NCBI GenBank assembly: GCA_024398875.1
Contig: JAKSIJ010000008.1
Location: 40,104 to 104,103, forward strand
DNA length: 64,000 bases
Reading direction: 5' to 3'
Source: Fibrobacter sp.
GTDB lineage: Bacteria > Fibrobacterota > Fibrobacteria > Fibrobacterales > Fibrobacteraceae
A program made the translations under genes and the position numbers. The notes under the pieces were generated by a model that did no database searches, was not told the origin of the DNA, and worked only from the letters and a program-made list of their open reading frames with translations. Positions 8,110 through 17,700 of the stretch are shown here, one piece after another (the stretch's first letter is position 1; each line of letters begins with the position of its first letter).

Positions 8110-8778
8110 CTACTCCACATCAAACATCTTGCTGGGCAGCACATGACGCTGCTTGGCATTGAGAATTTCTAGAACCACATTGCTTTCGCCACCCTGGAGA
8201 ATGGACGATTTAATGACCACCTTCTTGAGCGTTCCCGGCAAATCACATGAATTGTCGCAATATTCAAAGCTGCTTTCAGCATTCGTTCCATTCACCACCA
8301 TCTTCATTTTCACGACACGCCTCTGCTTTTGCGAATAGTAGAGCGTGGGTTTGGACGCATCCTTGGGCGTGAGTTTCCAGAGATTTCCCTCGGCAACCGG
8401 AGTGCTGTAGTCATCGGGACTGCCCATCTGCTTATTTATGTCTGTAGGCTTTGGGGAGGGCATGTTCTGTGATGGTAGAACTTTTCCGCTCTTCAAGTCA
8501 ATCACCTTCATCCGCCCATCATTCTGTACCATCTTCATCTGCATCATACTTGATTTTATCGTGGTCACGGACTTGCCTTCCCCTGCAGTGATGATGGTCG
8601 TCTGCACCTGTTGCGGGAGTTGTCCGGGCAGTGTTACAGTGGTTCGCATCTGCATTTCACAAGTGTCAGGAAAGGCTGCCTTTTTCTGGTTGTCAAACAC
8701 TGCGTTCAAATCCAGAGCAAACGCAGGTATCCATGCCAGGAACAATCCTGCAAAAAATATTGATATTAATTTATTCAT
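8110..8778 (-). CDS. Secreted LolA-like / outer-membrane-lipoprotein-sorting-like protein
   Basis: A 222-residue protein with a clear signal peptide (cleavage after IPAFA at about residue 21). The mature part is beta-strand-rich with the pattern of LolA/LolB-type half-barrels: EMQMRTTVTLP, a Met-rich KSSMMQMKMVQND strand, YYSQKQRRVVKMKMVVNG and late VVLEILNAKQ. This fold binds lipids or lipoproteins in the periplasm, but I see no motif that fixes the family. It is the last gene of an operon with the giant secreted protein (7 bp gap) and the lipoprotein upstream of it, so a role in their export or folding is conceivable. Confidence 0.5.
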   Translation of the reverse strand: MNKLISIFFAGLFLAWIPAFALDLNAVFDNQKKAAFPDTCEMQMRTTVTLPGQLPQQVQTTIITAGEGKSVTTIKSSMMQMKMVQNDGRMKVIDLKSGKVLPSQNMPSPKPTDINKQMGSPDDYSTPVAEGNLWKLTPKDASKPTLYYSQKQRRVVKMKMVVNGTNAESSFEYCDNSCDLPGTLKKVVIKSSILQGGESNVVLEILNAKQRHVLPSKMFDVE

Positions 8779-8785
8779 AAAAACC

Positions 8786-11700
8786 TCACAATAACGAAAG
8801 CAATTTCGTTGCTTTTATGGTTCCGTTTATTTTCAACACAAGATACGTCGTCCTCGGATTGATTCCCGTCCAGTCAACGGCCACCAACTGTTCTCCCGGT
8901 TGCAGCGTCCCATTAAATATAGATTTTACGGGTATGCCGATGGCATTCACCAGATCAAGGGAAAGAGTTGTCCAGGAATCCAACGAAAGCACAAGTCCAT
9001 CCTCCGTGCGCACAATAGGGATAGAAACGTCTCCATGATACCCGTTGTCCAAAGTTTCCGGATTTCCATTCGATGTCCCGGCAACAATGGATGTTTCCGG
9101 CCATGAGGGGTCATCTCCATAGATGCGATTGCCGAGGGAGTCAAACACGCAGATTCCCCGAGCTTCTGCCATGGAGGTGGAGAGCCCGACATGACCCGGG
9201 TCATCGGAAGAATTCCATATGTTGGCCCATCCCGAAAGATGGAGAGATATGTTCACCGGATCGTTCATGGCGTTCCCGGCACCTATAGAACCCCTACAGC
9301 GGACCCTCACCTGGAAACGGCCCGAGCCCAGACTTTCCAATTCCGCCGTGGAACATGCCGACAGGTAGTTTATGTCCATTATGGGAGCAAGGCCCTCCTC
9401 CACGTGGAAGTAGTAACGCACCTCGAAATCACGAAGGGCCGTGTTGCCAAGGTTTTCCACCGTGAAATGTATTTCACTCGCCTGGTTGTCATTGCGTGTG
9501 TCAGAAGCAAGCACCCTGGGCTTCACCACGATGGATGCCTCGTCCTCCATTTCCACGCATCTACCACCTATCAGGTTGTTGTCCCTATCCAGAACGACAA
9601 TCCCTTCGTCCACGGCATACCCATCCATTGCCGCAGTTACAAACGACGGGTCGTCCTCCGCATTCCAGGGGGACCAATCGGCATTATACAGCCCAAAATG
9701 CGGACCCTCGCCATAGAAGGCGGAGTCATTCGGGGCAAGAACAAATCCATTGAAGTCCCATTCAGCATACCCAGTGCGCGCACTCTCCGAATGAATCTGG
9801 AGATCGACTGAATTTTGCGGGAAAAACGCAGAAGTCTGAACCTGCGTGGGGTCCTCGCCTCTGAAATAGTAACGGACGGAGTAGCCGTTGATAGTCTCGT
9901 CCGAGATGTTTTTCAGTCTGATGCGTGGACGGAGCATGGACCTGTCCAGGAATCCCTCGTATTTCAGCGAAGTCTGGATTTTTGACGGGGACTGAGCTTC
10001 CATATCCATCCCCGTCAAGCCTCTTCCCCAGGCAACCATGGCGGGCGATATGGTGGCCTCGGAAAGAGCGATTCCGCCAATCTGCACACCCGTGGGGGCC
10101 TCCAGCAAAATGGAATGTGTCCCCCGTGAAAGGTGAAGCGCGGCTCCAGATAGCGCCGACGCCCTCCAGACACCAGAAAGCGCCAGGGTGCCGGAAACCA
10201 CCGTGCCCTCGCCAACGGAGACCTCTGCACTTGAAAGATTTGCGGAACGGGCATAGACGACAACCTGATAGTCACCAGCCTTCTCGACAAACACATTCAT
10301 GCGAAGTCTTGAGGCATCCCCGCCAGCTTCCAGATAGCGGTTTCCAGCCACCGCACAGGAGAACTGCCCAGAGAACCCATTCATGACATTGACGTCCTTC
10401 ACGGAGACAACTATCACGTTGGACAGATTTCCATTGTCCGTGGCAGGCATGGAAAGATAGGCGATTTCACTGCCTGTGAGCGCACCGGTATAGAACCTGA
10501 CATCGGCGATGTTGCCCACGAAAGAATTTCCGGATGATGAGCCCAGCGTGAGGGAGCCATAGAGCTCCCTATCGGCAGAAATCCCGCCAGGCACGAACTT
10601 GACCGGCGTTCCATCCACATAGAAACGGACTCCGTCCGCATCCGAGACCACCGCGACATGGGCCCAGGATTTCGTTAGAGCGGGCAGGACATCGCCCGAA
10701 ATCCATTCACGGCCGCCTTCGGAAAGCGAAAGTGAGCGTCCCTTCTGTAAAAGGCGTATGGACAGGTTTCCCGGACCAGTGAAGGAAATGATGTTTCTCC
10801 ACACATCGGGTGCATTGCCACGCTTCATGCGGAATTCCAGCGTGTAGGAGTCCGTGGTACCCAAATCCACTCGCCCACTGCCCACCGCATGGTCGCTTGC
10901 AGCGCCGAAATAAATCCCGGCATCGCTCTGCCACGGGTTCTGAACGGAAGATAGTTCAAGATCATGCTCTCCGTTGAGGAACTCGTAAGCCTTCGCCCCT
11001 GTCCCCTCGCGGGCGGGATACCACAGGGCAAGTGTTGCCGGGTAGGGATACAACCTGTCGGATACATACGTTGTGTCCGCATGGTTGTGGCCGAAATCTT
11101 CCGCACGGAACGCCATTCTCAATTTGCATCCCATGCACCCCGAAAGCTCCTCACGGGTCAGGCGGAAAGTCGCATTCACGGTTCCCGATGAATCCGGGGT
11201 CAATTCCAGTTCCCGTAGCGAAATTCCGCCAAAAACGGGAGACAGCGACACTGACGCGAGCCCGGATTCCGAATCGGCAACCCTGGCGCTCACGGTGAAG
11301 ATTCGGTCAAGAACGTCGGAGGATTCCTGAACGGTAAAGCCCTCGACAACGGGGCGCAAAGAATCCGTGTATACCAGGGGACCTGCAATTTGCTGTTCAA
11401 ATCCAAGAGTGGATATCCCGAGATACCTGGATTCGTAGACACCCGTAGGAATTTTTCCAACGGGCGATAGCCCCAGAGACCTGGTGCCGTCATAGACAAT
11501 GGTGTCCGGAGTATTCCCATGGATTTCTGCAACAAGACCTCCGTCGCGATAGAGCGAGACCATTCCCACACCCGGATGGTTGCAGCTAGCCCCATAAGCC
11601 ATATAGCCATTGTCAAGTCCAAGCCATAGGGAATCCCGAGGAACAACGCAGGCAAACTCGGCAGGGAGTGTATCAACAGGAGAAATCCTATTCAAAGAAT

Positions 11701-14700
11701 CTGTGATGACTGAATCCATGGCAACAAAAACAGAGAATGTTCTCGTCTCAGCCGAAATCAACATGTACTCCCAATCATCTCCCATCCCACCGCAACTTTT
11801 ATCTAGTGGACTAGGGCACATTTTTACATTTCCATCAGCATCGTCATTAACCAATGGTTTCTCATCAGCGTCCAAATAACCATACAAGGCATCTTCCAAT
11901 GGCACAAATTTTCTATTTACAAAATCAACTTTATATAAACGCAAGGCTTGCGGAGTTATCCCATTCCTTGTCATTTCTTCCTTGGATATCCTTGTTTGGA
12001 TTCTAGGGTATGGACCAACACCAAAATCATAACTTGGCAACACCTCCACAATGGGACCAACAATAGCCATATCTTCATATACATCCAATCCATAATCCTG
12101 GGCATTTGCTGTACGAACAGTTATATTCTCCCCATTAGGAAAAGAGCCTTGCGGAAAGGATACAGTCACATCCTTCAATGCTGAGTGTACAATATTATCA
12201 GTTTCTGTATTAATACCGGCACCTACCACCATATCAAAAGTGATATAATAATAGTTGCTAGCAGCATCTCCCCATGTTAATAAAAACTGAGTATTTCCCT
12301 GCAAACGATTCGTATTAAACCAAGTAATACGATGATTCCCAGAAGATTCAACTCGTACGCTGTCTAAAACTGAGTAATAAACACCATCCTTTAGATACGC
12401 CAACCGATATACCTTATTCGCCTCTAAATAGCCCCGTACCTCAACAAACTCCTTTAACCTTCTTTGGTTAATATCTTTTTTATACTCAATATCAACATTA
12501 CTTTCTGTAGGCATTTGCGTCCCTATGGCAAAGTGGGTGTGTTCCGACGAATCCAAATATGTAACTTGAGCGGAATTGATTTTAAAATTTTTGACCCATG
12601 GCAATTGGCCAACATAGAGGCTTTCCTTAGCCACACTAGCGGAAGTTTTCTTTGTAGGCAGCAATGATAGCGAATCCATCGACTTTCGATAAATCTTTGA
12701 TTTTAACTGTTGTGCATTTATGTAAATCGAATCTTTCGAACTTTTATAAAGAGATGTATCTACACCCTTTAAAGTAAATTTCCATTTGTAATTCAAGCTT
12801 GGTGCACCTAAATCTTCCAATCCTGTAGTATGATAAAAAGAATGCTTTTGGTTATTGTAATCATTTGATTGTAGCCTAAACTCACCGTTTTTTCTCACCT
12901 TTGATTCTACATCTTTGCTTATTCCAAGAGCACTTATTGAATCTGGAGAATAAGGCAATTTTGCGTCTAATAGATTTGTGTAGTTGGAGAGGCTTGAAAG
13001 ATTCCTAAAATAAGGCAATGTCACATATCTTTGGCGCCATAAAGTGTCATCGTAATCTCCAACATAATAATGTATTCGAGATGCTGCTCTATAGTATTTC
13101 AGTGAATCGTTGCCCGCAGGAATTTTCCCTATGGGGGCAGGGAACAGATATGATACCTTTAAAGAATCTGCTTTGGTTTCTAATTCCGCGACAACTTTGT
13201 TATAGCTCACAAAGAAATCTACCCCACCATGTTGTAGTAAATCCGTATCAAAATTTTTGTTTAAACTAGTTAACTGTCTATGATACGAATTTCCTTTTAT
13301 ATCCTTCCCAAAAACATCTGCAACAAAATGAGACGTCTTATCCTTCGCATAGAACTTCATAGAAAATTTGGAAGGTTTTCCATATCCACTGATTTCATCC
13401 GGAAAGAGGAATATATTATCACTCCCTGTCAACTCCCTGGAGGTAAAGAATGGAAGATGTTGTGTTTCAAAAGGAGTCAATCTTCCATACGTGTTGCTAT
13501 GTTTCCACTTTGTCCCGTCATAATAAGAATATCCTCGTCTTTTTGAATCCTTCAGAAAACCCGATTCCATTTGGTTTTCCAAAACCTTCATGTATCCCGA
13601 AGATTCACCATAAATTGTAGTATTGGTCGGGTCAAAGCGAATTGTTTTGTTGACCAGGTTGTCGTACCCAAAACCTGCATTCCAATAAAATTCAGGTATT
13701 TCTAATGATAAAGTGAATATAATATCCTCAAAACCCTTATCGTTATTGTAGCAATGCGCTCCGTTTCGAACTTGACCCAAATTATAATAGTAGTAGGTAT
13801 TATGTATTGGACATTGCTCTAAACCTAAATAATTCCACGACATAACCTTTACAGCACCTCCGTTATGAATTAGAGTGCACTCCTCATTCTGGGGATCTAT
13901 CTTAAGTTTGAATAGTTTTGCCTCTGGATTATAATTTTCCGCTCCATAATTACAATCTTTCAAAGAATCTGCGTGACACCCAACATTTACAGTATCCTGC
14001 AATGCGCCCCATTCATCTGAAACATCATTGCTATGATTTCTTGTTGGTTTCGGCATAACATAACTGAAGTGCGCAAACGCATTCATTGTATCTTTTGAAA
14101 GGCTTTCATCAGTCGAATCCTTCATGTAAGCAGGAAATGCATACACGTTCAAAATGGAGTTTTCATTGACAGAAAAAGCGCGTCCATCCTCAATAGACCC
14201 AACAGATTCATGAAAAATTAATGTATCAAGCACCGTCTTGTTTTTGTAAAAATGAACCAATTTCTTTCTATAAAAAAGATGCCGCTCCCCATCGTATGTC
14301 GGCGAACCAGAATCACAACCATTTTCATCAAGTTTGGCATCAAAAACCACAAAAATCACCAAATCAATGGAATCCCTTTGCCGCAAAATTCCCAAAGAAA
14401 AGCGCTCCGCATCAAAAGCCAATGGGATTTGAGACCCCGAAGGCTCCGCGGTATATTGCAGTGTTCCCTGCAAACTATCAGGCAGATACCATCCTTCTAC
14501 ATCAGCTTGAACAAGGTAATCGGCAATGGGTTCATAGCGGAAAGAACTGTAATTAGAATCCCATACAGCTTCCGACACATAAACACTTGGTGTTCCCGCT
14601 GTTTGCGGACTTGCGGGAGTCATATTCACCATGGAATTTGCATATATAACATTGAACTCAGATGTTGTTGAGTCCTTTTGTGTGGAGTCATCACTTGCAA

Positions 14701-17700
14701 CAGCCAAAATTTTAATGGTATACGTTTCGCTGGAGTCCGTCTTGGGCAACCTATTCAATCCGTTATTGAACCAACTATATGAATATGCGGAATCATTCTT
14801 GTTTGCTTTGAGATCGGCAAAGAATTTGTGGTCTACGACTTCCTTATTTGAATTTATCACATAAACATCAACATTTGCATCCCAATTTTTAATGCCATAG
14901 AAAATTTTCATGGAATCTAGACTATATACTGCCATTTCACAATCCTCTGACAGCACACTGCACTCATTAGTGCTTTTTTTAAGCATAATATAATCAGGAA
15001 TTTTTTCATCTAAAGCAATCTTTAACGCATCTCTTTTCAGGACAATGCTTTTATTAACAACTTTCACATAGGGTGAATCCTTGGTATTTTCTGTTATTTC
15101 AGCTGTTAATCTTGCCAAAGAACCTGAAGGGTATGTTCCCGTAACAGATGTTCCATTCCAAACAAAACTTAACCCGTATAGTTGCGGATTTACATTCCAT
15201 CCTATGGCGAACGGGGACGTAACAGGCGTATTCATTTCTGGAATCCAATAAAATCCGTCCTGTCTGCTATCGCCAAAGAAAACCGGCATTTGAATTTCGG
15301 TCGAATCAATACTTTCATTATTCTCCACTGCAATTCGAAAAGCCCCTTTCGACTGAAAAACTAAATGTCCCTTTTCGCCATAAACGACCATTACACTATC
15401 CGGAAAAGTGGGCAAAATCAATTCAGGAGAAAGACCGTTGTCGAAAGGAAATAAGGAATTTTCAAGACCAATAGGACGATATTCCACACGGCAATTGTAA
15501 TCCATTTCATAGTCTCCAGGTCCGCCACATGTTTTTTCTAGAGTCTTGGAATCGTAGTGTATATGAAATCGAGAAAAATTCGGTAAGCCCTTCCATTTTA
15601 AGTGATATGCAAGGTTATCATCTTGGTAAAACCACACCCCTCGCTCATTTGCTGCAAGAACGGAATCAGAGGGAACCCCATAATATGGATTTCTTTGAAT
15701 GTTTGCCACAGAATAATCAAATAGACCTTTACTAGTTTCATCTTCTCCATAAAGATGCAGCATATAACTCTCTTCAAAATACCCGTCAAGATGAAGCGAC
15801 ACTTGCACAGAATCTTTACCAACAGTCAGAGATTCCTCGGATACATCTAATTTTACAATCGGTCCATTTCCATTAATTGACGTTGTGTCTGGTTTTTTCA
15901 AAACAATCGACGTTTCAACAGTTTTCCAATCACAGGACATACAAGATTGTACTCCAAGTTCAATGCAGACTTTCTCATCGCTATCAACGAAATCATTATG
16001 AAGGTATCCAAGAATACCTTCATTACTCTGCCCTATTTTTGAAATATTTTTATCTTTAGACTGATTTGAAGATATTGTCTCAATGCCTTCCTCTTTCCAT
16101 ACAGAGTCGCCACAACTACGATAGCGTAGGCGATAACGAGTAGAAGAAGATTCCTTCAGCGAACTTGGAGGCGCGATACCCACAATTGGAATAATCGGAT
16201 TTGAACTCTCAGAAACATTCAATACAGGATATGATATTAACGGAACTCGTTCTCCTATGTAAAACATATCCGTGCGATAGGCTTCATTACCAGCGACATC
16301 CGCACAACCCACATTTAAATATCTTAACCCATGATTGATTCCCACAGCAGATTCATCAATTGCGAATTGAATTGTATCTGCTTTCAGCAACAAAATAGAA
16401 TCATTTTTTCTAATTTCACGCCAACTAGAATCGCCATCGCCACCCAAAATGCGGTATTGGCAAAACATCCCCATACGGTTTGACTCAATATCATTCTTTT
16501 CATTCACTACGACAGATGCCCTATAATCCTTCACGGAATCAGGATATACCAATTTTGAACTCACTAGGCTCAATATATTGGGGGAAGTTCGGTCAACGCG
16601 CAAGAGTTCCCCTACTCTAGCTGAATTTTTATTTCCTGCCAGATCTCGCAAATCGGCTCTGAGCCTATAATCTCCATCAGACAAGCGCATATTTTCATAT
16701 TCATTCCATATTCCGGATACGGAGTTACCATTAACAACAATTGAATCTCCAGCCCTCTCAATTTTAGATGTATCTGCAGCATGAATAAAATTCCACAGAA
16801 TTGAGATTTTAGAACTGTCACATCCGCCACATTCATCATTCACAGAATAGGAAATTTTCAGAAGTTCTTCGCCATTTAGGTATCTCACCCCAAACTGTTG
16901 AGCAGGACGGTCTAGGCTATCCGTCTTTTTCAACGTTTCAAGGGAAAGTTCCTTTATTTTCATAACTGGAGCATCTCTGTCTACACGGAAATACGCATTT
17001 CTTGTGGTAACGTTTAATCCAGAACTGGAATTCTCGACAAATTTCCAGTCATCGTCTCCTAGGGCTTTAGGATCTGCCATTATTTTAGATATAAGGGCAT
17101 TGACTGAATCATAGGCGGCCCTATTCGGTACAGCATAATCAACAGCAAACGTTGATACTCTATAAAGCCCACTTTCAGCAATTAATTCTCTTATTGAGTC
17201 ACTCCAGGGTACTGCGAAATCTTTAGAAGAAATATTGTACATCGCCGCAAGCTCTTTTACCTTTTTGAAGTCAGCCCCATTGGGCTCATTGCTCTTTTCC
17301 AGTATCCAACGCAAGGCATGAATATCCGGTGTATGCGCAGAATCCTGCCATACAAACCGCGCTATGAAAGGGACACTATCTGGATTAACAAAAGAATTGT
17401 CCACATAGATGTCAAACAGAGGTGCTTGACGATCTATTTCAAAAGACACATTAAACAAACCGGTTGTATCAATATTCCCTGATGAATCCGAAATATAAGC
17501 TCTCAGTTGCCATTCATGGCTTCCATCAAACAATGAAGAAATTGATTGCTGAGAACAAAAATTCATATCACGAATCCCATCTGGCGTCCCTATCATCTTT
17601 TTTCTAGTTCCAGTTCCAATATCTCCACCAACATAAATGATATCGCTCGCACTATCAACTTTGAATCCCTGATAATCCAAGACACTAACAAACGCATCAA